Source: Clostridiales bacterium | GTDB lineage: Bacteria > Bacillota > Clostridia > Peptostreptococcales > Anaerovoracaceae | Assembly: GCA_015058205.1 (NCBI GenBank) | Contig: SVCS01000003.1 | Span: 1 to 42,034 of the forward strand | Direction of reading: 5' to 3' | Length of the DNA stretch: 42,034 nucleotides | In this document: positions 1 to 8,277 of the stretch, in pieces | Layout of the letters: each line of letters starts with the position of its first letter | Position numbering within the stretch: position 1 is the first letter of the stretch | Notes under the pieces: generated by a model | What the model was told of the DNA's origin: nothing | Database searches by the model: none | The model's input: only the letters and a program-made list of their open reading frames with translations | Program-made: the position numbers and the translations under genes

Positions 1-407
1 CGATGATGGGTATCGCTGACAAAGCCAAGAAATACCCGGATGAACTGTCTGCCGGAGAGCAGCAGCGTGTTGCGATTGCCAGAGCAATCGTAAACAGACC
101 TAAGATCCTCATCGCAGATGAGCCGACAGGAAATCTGGATCCTGATACAGCATGGGAGATCATGCAGCTTTTGAATCAGATCAATCAGCTTGGAACCACA
201 ATTCTCATGGTAACCCATGCGAAGGATATCGTGGATAAAATGGAGAAACGTGTCATTGCCATTGAGAAGGGCCGTATTGTTCGTGATGAAACAGGAATGT
301 ATGGTTATAAAGAGGCATTGGAAGATGCAACGAGCGCATTTGACACCATGCCAATGAATTCACGGGGCACGTTCAAAGCGGGATTCAGGAGAGGAGGCCG
401 AAGCTGA
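1..407 (+). CDS. ftsE: Cell division ATP-binding protein FtsE (3' part only)
   Basis: The gene enters from the left edge, so only the last 134 or so codons are visible and the true start lies outside. FtsE is the cytoplasmic ABC ATPase of the FtsEX complex, which couples ATP hydrolysis at the divisome to activation of a cell-wall hydrolase. Visible motifs are the ABC signature ([15 protein letters not shown]), the Walker B segment with D-loop ([13 protein letters not shown]) and the H-loop histidine (MVTHAK); the Walker A motif is in the missing part. Beyond the last core strand there is an extra C-terminal tail of about 35 residues. The stop overlaps the ftsX start (ATGA), so the two are translationally coupled. 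The identity is secured by the motif spacing and by the ftsX neighbour. Confidence 0.95.
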   Translation, partial: MMGIADKAKKYPDELSAGEQQRVAIARAIVNRPKILIADEPTGNLDPDTAWEIMQLLNQINQLGTTILMVTHAKDIVDKMEKRVIAIEKGRIVRDETGMYGYKEALEDATSAFDTMPMNSRGTFKAGFRRGGRS

Positions 408-1297
408 TGAAAACATTTGCTTACACCCTGAAACAGGCCTTCATCCAGTTCGGCAGAAACAGAAGCATGTCGGTGATTTCTATTTTTGCAATCACATGCA
501 TGATGCTGATACTCAGCCTGTTCTTTATCCTGTTTATCAACGTCAATGCTGCTGCGGAAACAGTCAAAGGTGATTACGATTCGATTGAAATTTTCCTTCT
601 CGACACGACAACCGAGGAGGATGCGCAGGCCATGGCCGATGACATGAAACAGCAGGATGGTGTTTCCGATGCCTACTACAAGACAAAAGAAGAAGCCATG
701 GCGGAGTTTAAGGCGAGATGGGGTGAGAATGGGTATTTGCTCGACAGTCTGGAAGACAATCCTCTGCCGAATTCGGTAGTTGTGATGATAGATGATCTGG
801 AAAAAGCGGATGCATTGGCGGAGCATGCTGCAGGATATGCAGGCATCGAAGACGTCAAATATTATAAGAGCACCGTGGATAAGCTCCTCAGAGCGACGAA
901 ATTCATTCAGATTTCTGCAATCGTGATTATGATATTCCTCATCATTGTTTCTATCATCGTCGTTTCGAATACGATCAAACTGACTGTATTCAACAGAGCA
1001 GAAGAAATCAGCATTATGAAATACGTCGGTGCAACAAACTGGTTCATCAGAGGACCTTTCCTCGTGGAAGGAATCCTCATCGGTGTGATTTCGGCAGGGA
1101 TATCCCTTGCGATCACATATCTTGTTTATGATCAGATTGTTGAAACGATTGGTGATCAGGCATACCAGATGCTTTCAATGCCGATGGTTCCTGTTGGATT
1201 CCTCATCTACAATTTCGCATGGATATTCCTCGCGCTCGGCGTGAGCATCGGTTCCTGCGGAAGTATTATTTCCATGAGGAAGTTCCTGAATGCATAA
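407..1297 (+). CDS. ftsX: Cell division protein FtsX
   Basis: This is the membrane partner of FtsE; it relays ATPase state to an extracellular peptidoglycan hydrolase or its activator. The 296-residue protein has one membrane segment near residues 22-48, a large extracellular loop (about 50-160), then three membrane segments near 168-195, 222-243 and 262-290, the FtsX/MacB-like permease layout. The sequence NRAEEISIMKYVGAT after TM2 is the conserved FtsX permease motif. The start codon overlaps the ftsE stop by one base. The next gene is a coiled-coil M23 peptidase, which matches the known partnership of FtsEX with EnvC or PcsB-type proteins; that functional link is inference from order. Confidence 0.95.
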   Translation: MKTFAYTLKQAFIQFGRNRSMSVISIFAITCMMLILSLFFILFINVNAAAETVKGDYDSIEIFLLDTTTEEDAQAMADDMKQQDGVSDAYYKTKEEAMAEFKARWGENGYLLDSLEDNPLPNSVVVMIDDLEKADALAEHAAGYAGIEDVKYYKSTVDKLLRATKFIQISAIVIMIFLIIVSIIVVSNTIKLTVFNRAEEISIMKYVGATNWFIRGPFLVEGILIGVISAGISLAITYLVYDQIVETIGDQAYQMLSMPMVPVGFLIYNFAWIFLALGVSIGSCGSIISMRKFLNA

Positions 1298-1321
1298 TTG
1301 CAGATGAGAGTGTTATCAGTT

Positions 1322-2401
1322 ATGAAGAAGAAAACAGCAGTTATAATTTCATTCATGCTTGTATTGTGCTTTTCTTTTGGAGCATCTGAAGTTTTTGCGA
1401 CACCTCTTTCTGAACTTCAGGATGAAATCGATCAAAAGCAGGAAGAACTGAAGGAAGGGCAGAAGAAAGAAAAGGATCTTTCAAAACAAGTCAATTCCCT
1501 GGAAGAAACGATCTATGAACTGAATGATCAGATCGAAGTTTCGGAGGGTGAACTTGAAGTACTCAAAAAAGATCTGAAGGAAGCACAGGAGAAAGTTGAT
1601 GCTCAGAATGAGGAATTAGGAATCCGTCTTCGTGCCATGTACAAGAATGGTTCCGTCGGATTTATGGATGTCCTCATGAATTCAAACAGTTTCTCTGAGT
1701 TTTTGACCAATATGGATCTTGTACAGAAGATCTATGCATCTGACAAGGATGTCCTGGAAGAACTTCAGGATTCCCATGATAAGATCGAAAAGAAGAAAAA
1801 CAAAGTGGAAAAGCTCTCAAAAGAGCTGAAAGATTCCAAACAGGCCGCGCAATCCAATATGGCAGCAGTGGAAGCAGAAAAGCAGAAGATTGCAAAGGAC
1901 AATGAGAAGACTGCAGCTATGCTGGATGATCTGGAAAATGAAGCCGCAGCAGAAGCAGCCAGACTCGCGTCTTCCGCACAAAGCGGTGCAACCAGCAGCA
2001 GCAGTACTTCCTCCTACGGCGGCGGTGCATTTGCTTGGCCTGCTTCTGGTACAATTTCATCCGGTTACGGATGGCGTATCTGTCCGTTCCACGGAAGAGA
2101 ATTCCATGGCGCGATCGATATCGCAGCGAACTCCGGATCCGCAATCGTAGCAGCAGCTGATGGCAAAGTTATCAGAGCAGGTTGGAACGGAGGTTTCGGC
2201 AACTCTATACAGATTGACCATGGCGGCGGCCTGGTTACTATGTATAATCACTGTTCCGGATTTGCAGTATCTGTTGGACAGACTGTTTCCAAAGGGCAGA
2301 CAATCGCATATGTAGGATCGACGGGATCTTCTACAGGCCCGCATCTTGACTTCAGAGTATTCAAAGACGGAACAACTCAGAATCCAAATTCATATCTCTA
2401 A
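1322..2401 (+). CDS. Secreted coiled-coil M23 peptidase (EnvC-like murein hydrolase or activator)
   Basis: The protein has a signal peptide (MKKKTAVIISFMLVLCFSFG), a long charged coiled coil over roughly residues 30-210, a short Ser-rich linker, and a C-terminal LytM/M23 domain of about 105 residues. M23 enzymes are zinc endopeptidases that cut peptide bridges of peptidoglycan; EnvC-type members instead activate amidases. The HxxxD zinc motif (HGAID) and the catalytic-type His of the GPHL motif are present, but the usual HLH reads HLD, so the third zinc ligand is Asp instead of His. The ORF track starts at a TTG (1298); I prefer ATG 1322, which gives a clean signal peptide, though ATG 1304 is possible and no strong ribosome site marks either. 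It directly follows ftsEX and is probably its extracellular effector. Confidence 0.88.
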   Translation: MKKKTAVIISFMLVLCFSFGASEVFATPLSELQDEIDQKQEELKEGQKKEKDLSKQVNSLEETIYELNDQIEVSEGELEVLKKDLKEAQEKVDAQNEELGIRLRAMYKNGSVGFMDVLMNSNSFSEFLTNMDLVQKIYASDKDVLEELQDSHDKIEKKKNKVEKLSKELKDSKQAAQSNMAAVEAEKQKIAKDNEKTAAMLDDLENEAAAEAARLASSAQSGATSSSSTSSYGGGAFAWPASGTISSGYGWRICPFHGREFHGAIDIAANSGSAIVAAADGKVIRAGWNGGFGNSIQIDHGGGLVTMYNHCSGFAVSVGQTVSKGQTIAYVGSTGSSTGPHLDFRVFKDGTTQNPNSYL

Positions 2402-2403
2402 AC

Positions 2404-4113
2404 ATGAAAAAAACAGAAGATATTATCAATGAAATACTGAATAAACGAGGCATATTAAGTGAAGAAGACAGAGAGGAATTTCTCTCTGTAAGGCCGAAAC
2501 GTACCTATGATCCATTCCTGCTTGACAGTATGAAAGCGGGAGTGGATTTACTGATATCTGCTGTAAAAAACGGAGACCGTATATGCATTTATGGTGATTA
2601 CGATGCTGATGGCGTCACGGCATCTACCGTTATGGCCTGCGGTGTATCCGCGCTGACAGACAATTGGTTCTTCTACATTCCATCCAGATTCGAGGAGGGA
2701 TATGGACTTAATATTGCTGCCATCGATAAGATTATGGAACGTGGCGCAGATTTGATTATCACAGTCGACTGCGGATGTGTTTCAAAGAAAGAAGTAGAGT
2801 ACGCAAAAGCCAAAGGACTCAAGGTCATTGTCACAGATCATCACAATATTGAAGATACGATCGCAGACGGAATCGTCATTGATCCTAAGAAACCTCAGAA
2901 GTTCATGCTTGAAGAGGGGAAAGAATTATATCCATGTCAGGATCTCGCTGGATGCGGAGTTGCATTCAAGTTTCTTCAAGCATTGCAGAGAACAGCAGAT
3001 CTTCCTCGCAAGGTACTGAACGACGCCCTTGACATGGTAGCAGTTGGAACCATTGGGGACATCGTGCCTTTGCGTGATGAGAACAGAACACTTGTCAAAT
3101 ATGGAGTAGATGCGGCAAACAGCGGCCGCAGGATCTCCCTGTCCAGACTGGCAAAGGCTATTTCCATTGAAGAAATGACATCTACGAATATCGCATTTGC
3201 CGTTGTGCCTCATATCAATGCGACAGGCAGGATGGCTTCGGCGATGACCGCTTTAGAACTGTTCAACACAACTGATGCAAGGACCATCGATGAAAAAGTG
3301 AATGCTATGATTGGCTACAACAGGCAGCGGAAGAACATTCAGGAGGATGCTTTCAGAAGATGCAATGAGTTGATTCATGGTGAAGAGGACTTCATTCTGC
3401 TCAGCATCAGCGATATCCATGAAGGCATTGCAGGTATCGTTGCCGGAAAAATCAAGGACCAGTACTACAGGCCTGTCATCATTGTGACTCCGTCAGAAGA
3501 AAAAGGACGCATCAGTGATGATGTTACACTTCTGAAAGGAACTGGCAGAAGTATCGACGGTGTCAATATATATGATTTATTAAACAGACACAGTGAATTG
3601 TTTATCAGATTTGGAGGTCACAGCAAAGCTTGTGGTTTTCTAATGGAGGCAGGGAATTTTGAAAGCCTTTGTGATGCTCTGAATAAGGACGTTGAAAATC
3701 TTCTCATAGAAAATCCGAATTTGTTCAGCAGAACCATTAGCATTGATATGGAGATTTCTCCAGAAGACGTGACCGTTGAACTGGCAAAAGAACTCAAGAA
3801 GATTGCTCCATTTGGAGAGGGAAATCCAGTTCCCCGTTTTATGATGAAAAATGTGGACATTCGCAATCTGGCATATATGGGCAGCGATCACACACATGCC
3901 CGTTTCAGTGCCTGCACACAGAGAGAAAGCTGCGGGCAGAAAGATCAGCGGTATGCCTATGCTGAATGTGTGCTGTTCAGAAAGGCGCAGGAAATCAAAC
4001 CATTGCTTGAAGGCGGCGAGAAAGTTGACGTAGCAGGAAACATCAATTATCAGGTCTGGAAAGGACAGGAGAGAGTGCAGTTTATAGTTGAAAATATTGA
4101 GAAATCATTCTGA
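2404..4113 (+). CDS. recJ: Single-stranded-DNA-specific exonuclease RecJ
   Basis: RecJ is a 5'-3' single-strand DNA exonuclease of the DHH phosphoesterase family, acting in recombination and base-excision or mismatch repair in the cytoplasm. The 569-residue length fits the family core. Visible motifs are the Mn-binding DHH-family motif YGDYDADGVTAS (about residue 60), TVDCG, the DHH motif proper in VTDHHN (about residue 143), and the DHHA1 GGHSKACGF motif (about residue 402). The C-terminal OB-like part follows. Only two bases separate the start from the preceding stop, so it belongs to the ftsEX transcript. Stop and next gene: the ribosome site of the S41 protease (GAGGTG) overlaps the recJ stop codon. 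Confidence 0.95.
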   Translation: MKKTEDIINEILNKRGILSEEDREEFLSVRPKRTYDPFLLDSMKAGVDLLISAVKNGDRICIYGDYDADGVTASTVMACGVSALTDNWFFYIPSRFEEGYGLNIAAIDKIMERGADLIITVDCGCVSKKEVEYAKAKGLKVIVTDHHNIEDTIADGIVIDPKKPQKFMLEEGKELYPCQDLAGCGVAFKFLQALQRTADLPRKVLNDALDMVAVGTIGDIVPLRDENRTLVKYGVDAANSGRRISLSRLAKAISIEEMTSTNIAFAVVPHINATGRMASAMTALELFNTTDARTIDEKVNAMIGYNRQRKNIQEDAFRRCNELIHGEEDFILLSISDIHEGIAGIVAGKIKDQYYRPVIIVTPSEEKGRISDDVTLLKGTGRSIDGVNIYDLLNRHSELFIRFGGHSKACGFLMEAGNFESLCDALNKDVENLLIENPNLFSRTISIDMEISPEDVTVELAKELKKIAPFGEGNPVPRFMMKNVDIRNLAYMGSDHTHARFSACTQRESCGQKDQRYAYAECVLFRKAQEIKPLLEGGEKVDVAGNINYQVWKGQERVQFIVENIEKSF

Positions 4114-4120
4114 GGTGACT

Positions 4121-5248
4121 ATGCAGATTAAAAAGAAAAACTTCATACTCATCATAGTAGGTGTATTTTTTGCAGGTGCAATTCTAATGGGAGCTGTCTG
4201 TGCTACATTGCTGCATTCTCCGGGATATGCAATTACAAGTGATGAAAAACTAACTGAGATCAAAGGATATATCGACAAGTATTATCTGAAAGAATATGAT
4301 GAGAAGGATTTAGTGGAGGGTGCCTATGAAGGATATGTGGCAGGTCTTGGTGACCCGTATTCTAACTATATGTCAAAAGAGGATTATGAATCATGGATGG
4401 CATCAGCAACAGGCAACTATTCTGGCGTAGGTATTACATTTTCTGAAAATGAAGACGGTAACTTCCAGGTGATTGAAGTCAACCCGGGATCTCCTGCTGA
4501 GAAAGCAGGCGTTGTTCCTGAAGACTTGATCCTTGCTGTGGATGGACAGACCTATACGGATTCCGACGTGATGGCAGCTGCCATAAGAGGAAAGAAGGGC
4601 ACAGAAGTAACGCTGATTCTGTTCCACGACGGGAAAGAAAAAGAAGTGAAGATGATGCGTGATAATATCATTCTTCAGAGCGTCACTTGGGAAATGCTTG
4701 ATGATTCTATTGGTTATATCAAAATCAGTTCATTTATAAACAATACGGGCAAGGAGTTCAAAGAAGCCCTTCAAGCAATAGAACAGAATAAAGCAAAAGG
4801 CCTTATACTTGATTTGAGGAATAACGGCGGCGGTCTCGTAGATGCGAGCGTTGATGTCGCAGATGAATTTCTCGACGAGGGCGTCGTTTGTTATGTCGAA
4901 GACAAGAATGGGAATACAGAAACCTATAAAGCTTACGACGGTAAAACTAACATTCCGGCAGTGATTCTGATCAATGAATCTTCTGCATCTGCATCGGAGA
5001 TACTGGCAGGCGCGCTGAAGGATAACGGATATGAAATCGTAGGAACAAAATCCTTCGGAAAAGGTGTCATTCAAACGACAATCGAGATGGAAGATGGATC
5101 CGCTCTCAAGCTCACGATTATGCAATATCTTTCACCGGATAAGCATGTCATACACGAAAAAGGAATCAAGCCGACTGTGAAGGTGAAAGATAAGGAGAAG
5201 ACGGAAGCTGACGAACAGCTGGAAAAAGCAGAAGAGCTTCTGAAATAA
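4121..5248 (+). CDS. S41 family C-terminal processing protease (CtpA-like)
   Basis: This is a membrane-anchored serine protease of the tail-specific/CtpA family, acting outside the membrane. From the N-terminus: a signal-anchor helix (about residues 7-30), a helical S41 N-terminal region, a PDZ domain (about 95-180; YSGVGITFSENE onward), and the protease core. The nucleophile Ser lies in NESSASASE and the general-base Lys in GTKSFGKG, the family's Ser-Lys dyad; LILDLRNNGGG is the conserved strand before it. The ORF track begins at 4088, but GAGGTG at 4112-4117 places the start at ATG 4121. Last gene of the apparent ftsEX operon; it may process division or envelope proteins, which is inference. 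Confidence 0.93.
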   Translation: MQIKKKNFILIIVGVFFAGAILMGAVCATLLHSPGYAITSDEKLTEIKGYIDKYYLKEYDEKDLVEGAYEGYVAGLGDPYSNYMSKEDYESWMASATGNYSGVGITFSENEDGNFQVIEVNPGSPAEKAGVVPEDLILAVDGQTYTDSDVMAAAIRGKKGTEVTLILFHDGKEKEVKMMRDNIILQSVTWEMLDDSIGYIKISSFINNTGKEFKEALQAIEQNKAKGLILDLRNNGGGLVDASVDVADEFLDEGVVCYVEDKNGNTETYKAYDGKTNIPAVILINESSASASEILAGALKDNGYEIVGTKSFGKGVIQTTIEMEDGSALKLTIMQYLSPDKHVIHEKGIKPTVKVKDKEKTEADEQLEKAEELLK

Positions 5249-5303
5249 TTATCATTGGATTGTTCTTTAATTGTCTAAACTTCATCAGATACTTTCCTTC
5301 ATC

Positions 5304-5332
5304 TTGACTTTACAACGTGAAAGTGCTATAGT
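5304..5332 (+). promoter_or_regulatory. Sigma-A-type promoter for the TrpR-related gene
   Basis: TTGACT (5304-5309), a 17-nt spacer and TATAGT (5327-5332) form a near-consensus housekeeping promoter. It lies 29 nt upstream of ATG 5361 and upstream of the AAAGGAGG ribosome site, so transcription would start near 5339. Confidence 0.75.
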
Positions 5333-5360
5333 GCAAACAGAGGGAAAAGGAGGTGTCGTT

Positions 5361-5660
5361 ATGGCATATGAGTCTAAATTCAAGAGAGACGATATCGATG
5401 AGTTGTTCAAAGCCGTTCTTCTGTTAGAGGATGAAGAAGACTGCTACCGGTTTTTCGAGGATATCTGCACCATCAATGAGATACATGCCATTGCGCAGAG
5501 GCTGCAGGTAGCTAAACTTCTTTCCGAAAACAAAACGTACAATGAAATTGAAGGTATCACGAAAGCGTCAACGGCAACAATCAGCAGAATCAACAAGTGT
5601 CTTGTATATGGAGCTGATGGTTACCAGAGAATCCTTGCCAGAATGAAAGAGCAGGAATAA
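5361..5660 (+). CDS. YerC/YecD-type TrpR-related DNA-binding protein
   Basis: This 99-residue protein matches the small TrpR-superfamily proteins of Firmicutes (YerC/YecD type). It is all-helical with a helix-turn-helix in the second half (TYNEIEGITKASTATISRI), preceded by the family segment NEIHAIAQRLQVAKLL. Such proteins are presumed DNA-binding regulators; the target is not evident here. The ORF track starts upstream at 5271, but AAAGGAGG at 5346-5353 sits 7 nt before ATG 5361 and a promoter lies inside the longer ORF, so 5361 is the start. It is a monocistronic unit: own promoter at 5304 and a perfect terminator at 5685. Confidence 0.88.
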   Translation: MAYESKFKRDDIDELFKAVLLLEDEEDCYRFFEDICTINEIHAIAQRLQVAKLLSENKTYNEIEGITKASTATISRINKCLVYGADGYQRILARMKEQE

Positions 5661-5684
5661 CAGACGTAGTAAAGTATTAGCATC

Positions 5685-5718
5685 AAAAGGCGTGTCATTT
5701 ATTTTGTCACGCCTTTTA
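5685..5718 (+). terminator. Intrinsic terminator after the TrpR-related gene
   Basis: AAAAGGCGTG (5685-5694) pairs perfectly with CACGCCTTTT (5708-5717) around a 13-nt loop, ending in a T run. An extended -10 element for the next gene begins two bases after it. Confidence 0.85.
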
Positions 5719-5727
5719 TGTTATAAT
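5719..5727 (+). promoter_or_regulatory. Extended -10 promoter for the PPTase gene
   Basis: TGTTATAAT (5719-5727) is a consensus extended -10 (TGnTATAAT). There is no good -35 at 17 nt, as allowed for extended -10 promoters. The start codon at 5735 begins 8 nt after the hexamer, so the predicted transcription start falls on or next to the ATG. Confidence 0.65.
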
Positions 5728-5734
5728 TTAGTGT

Positions 5735-6295
5735 ATGAAACTGTATGTGATCAAAGATTACAAAAAAGCTTTTCCTGCATTAAAGGGTAAAGAACTGACC
5801 GATGCTCTGATCAGGCATTGTCTTGGCTGTGAAGATGCTGTTATTACGAGAAACGAACGAGGCAAGCCCTTCGTATGCCATCCTGGACAGGTTTCAGGTG
5901 ATAACAGAGTGTTCATATCAGTATCTCACAGCAAAGATACTTTTGCCATGATTGAAGCAGACAGGAATGTTGGTTTGGACATACAGTATCATAGAAATGT
6001 CAAAGCTGACAGGATCGCAGCACGCTGCTTCACGGAAGATGAAACAGCTTATGCGGCAGCTGATGGATGGGGCAGCAGTTTTTACAAGCTGTGGACACGT
6101 AAGGAAGCCTACAGCAAGTACACGGGTCTTGGTCTGGAGCAGATCATGAAAAGAGAAGACGTGCTTGAAAGGAAAGATGTTTCTTTCCGGGACCTTCGCC
6201 TTGATGACGGCTGTTTTTGCGCTGTATGCACGGGAACAGAGGAAGGAGATGCATCAGATGAAATTCAGATTTCTTATGGAAAACAAAACCTATAA
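5735..6295 (+). CDS. 4'-phosphopantetheinyl transferase (Sfp-type)
   Basis: Sfp-type enzymes transfer the phosphopantetheine arm of CoA to a serine on acyl or peptidyl carrier proteins, using Mg2+. The 186-residue protein shows FISVSHSKD (CoA-binding Ser-His segment), the metal motif as VGLDIQ (usual GxDxE, with Gln at the Glu position) and FYKLWTRKEAYSK, the W-x-KEA-x-K signature. It is shorter than Sfp (about 220 residues), and its C-terminus overlaps the next gene by 38 nt. No Shine-Dalgarno precedes the ATG; the -10 element ends 8 nt upstream, so the mRNA is likely leaderless. No polyketide or peptide synthetase is in the window, so the carrier protein target is unknown. Confidence 0.87.
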   Translation: MKLYVIKDYKKAFPALKGKELTDALIRHCLGCEDAVITRNERGKPFVCHPGQVSGDNRVFISVSHSKDTFAMIEADRNVGLDIQYHRNVKADRIAARCFTEDETAYAAADGWGSSFYKLWTRKEAYSKYTGLGLEQIMKREDVLERKDVSFRDLRLDDGCFCAVCTGTEEGDASDEIQISYGKQNL

Positions 6296-7100
6296 AGATA
6301 AAACCACAGCGGAACACGGCCTTTCCATCTACATTGAGGCCCAGGGGAAAAAGATCCTCTTCGATGCAGGAGCAACGAATCTGTTCGCAGTCAATGCGGC
6401 GAATATGGGCGTGGATCTGAGTGCGGTCGATTTTGCGGTTGTAAGTCATGGGCACTATGATCATACAGGCGGCTTCCCGATGTTTCACGATATCAATCCG
6501 AATGCTCCTGTTTACATCCACAGAAACGCGCTGCGGGTCGTTTATGGAACGGAAGGCGGTCCTCTCGGAGACGGAGGTGTTTTGGAGAAGGAACCGTGCA
6601 GCATTGCCTGGAGCGACAGTGAACTGAAAGCACTTGCAGATCAGCTTTTGTTCACAGACGGTCCAGTTGAAATCACAGAGAATATCAAAATCACAGGAAC
6701 CATACCGTTTGCAGAAGGATTTAAAGAAACGGACTATTTCTACTATTACGAAGGTGGAGAGCTGATTCAGGATGACATGTCCCATGAGCAGTGTCTGGTC
6801 ATCAGAGAACCGGAAGGACTCTACATATTCTCCGGATGCAGCCATAGAGGTGTCATCAGCGCACTGAATGCCGGCAAAAGTATGTTCCCGGGTGAGAAGG
6901 TCGCGGCTTTCATTGCAGGAATGCATCTGTATGCGACGACAAAAGAAGACAGGCAGAGAGTTGTCGACGAGATTACAGCTGAAGAAATCGGTACAGTGAT
7001 ACCAGTACACTGCACTGGCATGGATGCTCTATGTGAGCTGAAGCTGATGCTTGGTGACAAGTGCAAAATCATGTCAACAGGAGATGAATATCTGATTTAA
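6258..7100 (+). CDS. MBL-fold metallo-hydrolase (COG1237 type)
   Basis: A metallo-beta-lactamase fold hydrolase of about 280 residues. It carries the two-metal motif HxHxDH as SHGHYDHTGG (about residue 58), a conserved FSGCSHRG segment (about 190) with a third-site His, and VIPVHCTG near the C-terminus. This arrangement fits the COG1237 group, related to archaeal dihydropterin-aminobenzene-phosphate synthases, but the substrate in bacteria is not established. The ORF track begins at 6165 inside the PPTase gene; AGGAG at 6244-6248 lies 9 nt before ATG 6258, which I take as the start (the upstream ATG 6249 is too close to it). It overlaps the PPTase end by 38 nt and is followed 5 nt later by recX. 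Confidence 0.85.
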   Translation: MKFRFLMENKTYKDKTTAEHGLSIYIEAQGKKILFDAGATNLFAVNAANMGVDLSAVDFAVVSHGHYDHTGGFPMFHDINPNAPVYIHRNALRVVYGTEGGPLGDGGVLEKEPCSIAWSDSELKALADQLLFTDGPVEITENIKITGTIPFAEGFKETDYFYYYEGGELIQDDMSHEQCLVIREPEGLYIFSGCSHRGVISALNAGKSMFPGEKVAAFIAGMHLYATTKEDRQRVVDEITAEEIGTVIPVHCTGMDALCELKLMLGDKCKIMSTGDEYLI

Positions 7101-7105
7101 GAACT

Positions 7106-7573
7106 ATGGACGCCCTGGAAAAAGCAACATCATATTTGAACAGAAAATCTCATACAGAGAAAGAGGTGAAGGATTATCTTCTGCGCAAAGGTTATGAAGA
7201 GGACGAGTCTGCAGAAGCGGTCCGCCGTCTTAAGGAGTATGGATATCTGAATGATCTCGCCTATGCAAAACTGTATTTTGAATATGGATTTGAGAAAGGA
7301 CGAGGCAAAGATCGCATCGTTCGGGAATTGGCAGGAAAAGGCGTTTCCAAAGACACGATTGAACAAGCCTACGATGATCTTGAAGATATACCTAATGAGG
7401 ATGAAATGGCTCGCCAAATCGCAGCACAGATACTATCTGAAGCAGGGAAAGAACCTAATGAAATGACTTATGAAGAGAAACAGAAGCTGCAGGCCAGAAT
7501 TGCCAGGAGACTGGCGTCAAGAGGGTTCAGCGGGAGCATCTGCTGGAGCACGGCTCGCGACGCAGTGAAATAA
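7106..7573 (+). CDS. recX: Regulatory protein RecX
   Basis: RecX binds along the RecA filament groove and modulates RecA activity. The 155-residue length is typical. The protein consists of three-helix repeats: the first contains RKSHTEKEVKDYLLRKGY, the second LKEYGYLNDLAYAKLYFE with the family's YLxDxxYA pattern, and the C-terminal repeat ends in ARRLASRGFSGSI, the conserved RecX tail. recA is not in the window. The start at 7106 lies 5 nt after the previous stop; no clear ribosome site is visible, so translation may be coupled to the upstream gene. Confidence 0.9.
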   Translation: MDALEKATSYLNRKSHTEKEVKDYLLRKGYEEDESAEAVRRLKEYGYLNDLAYAKLYFEYGFEKGRGKDRIVRELAGKGVSKDTIEQAYDDLEDIPNEDEMARQIAAQILSEAGKEPNEMTYEEKQKLQARIARRLASRGFSGSICWSTARDAVK

Positions 7574-7591
7574 TTGGAACAGAGTTGTGCA

Positions 7592-8275
7592 ATGAAACAG
7601 CAGTATGAGAGAACAATCAGAATCATCGGAGAAGAAGGAATCGATAAGCTGTGCGGAAGCCGTGTGCTCATTTTTGGTGTAGGCGGCGTCGGCAGTTATG
7701 TTTGTGAAGGGCTGGCAAGAGCAGGCGTTGGTTCGCTTACCATTGTGGATAAAGATGTTGTGGATATCACCAACATCAACAGACAGATTCCTGCACTTCA
7801 TTCGACGATAGGCAAATCAAAAACAGAAGTGATGGCGCAGCGAATCCAGGATATCGATCCGGATTGCCAGGTGGAAGCCAAGGAACTGTTCTTCATGCCG
7901 GGCGGAGAAACGGATGATATTGATTTTGCATCGTATGATTATGTCGTAGATGCTGTAGATACGGTGACTGCGAAAATATATATTATTGAACGGGCACGGG
8001 AAGCCGGCGTTCCGGTGATTTCTTCTATGGGGACCGGGAACAAGTTGGATGGCGGTGCCTTCCGAATCACTACCATTGAAAAAACGAAGGTATGTCCTCT
8101 GGCCAAAGTCATGAGGAGAGAATTGAAGAAACGAGGCATCGAAGGCGTCAAAGTGCTCTATTCAGAAGAAGAGCCGAAAGCAACAGGTGGAAGCATCAGT
8201 TTTGTTCCGTCTGTGGCAGGGCTTCTGATAGCAGGTGAAGTGGTACGGGAAATACTAGATACAGAAGGGAAATAA
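7592..8275 (+). CDS. tcdA: tRNA threonylcarbamoyladenosine dehydratase TcdA (ThiF/MoeB fold)
   Basis: TcdA uses ATP to cyclise t6A37 of tRNA to ct6A. The protein has the E1/ThiF-type Rossmann ATP-binding segment (LIFGVGGVGSYVCEGLARAG), the DxxxVxxxNxxRQ motif (VDITNINRQ), and later the YgdL/TcdA-specific region (SSMGTGNKLDGGAFRITTIE followed by CPLAKVMRRELKKRG). The ORF track starts at TTG 7574; ATG 7592 gives the usual short N-terminus (MKQQYERT) and is preferred. The 227-residue length fits the TcdA group rather than longer MoeB proteins. It sits in a run of nucleic-acid-related genes (recX, rmuC). Confidence 0.87.
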   Translation: MKQQYERTIRIIGEEGIDKLCGSRVLIFGVGGVGSYVCEGLARAGVGSLTIVDKDVVDITNINRQIPALHSTIGKSKTEVMAQRIQDIDPDCQVEAKELFFMPGGETDDIDFASYDYVVDAVDTVTAKIYIIERAREAGVPVISSMGTGNKLDGGAFRITTIEKTKVCPLAKVMRRELKKRGIEGVKVLYSEEEPKATGGSISFVPSVAGLLIAGEVVREILDTEGK

Positions 8276-8277
8276 GA

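Noticed and set aside
6144-7010. 288-codon minus-strand ORF over the MBL hydrolase
   Set aside because: Antisense shadow of a gene with intact catalytic motifs; no promoter or recognisable domain.
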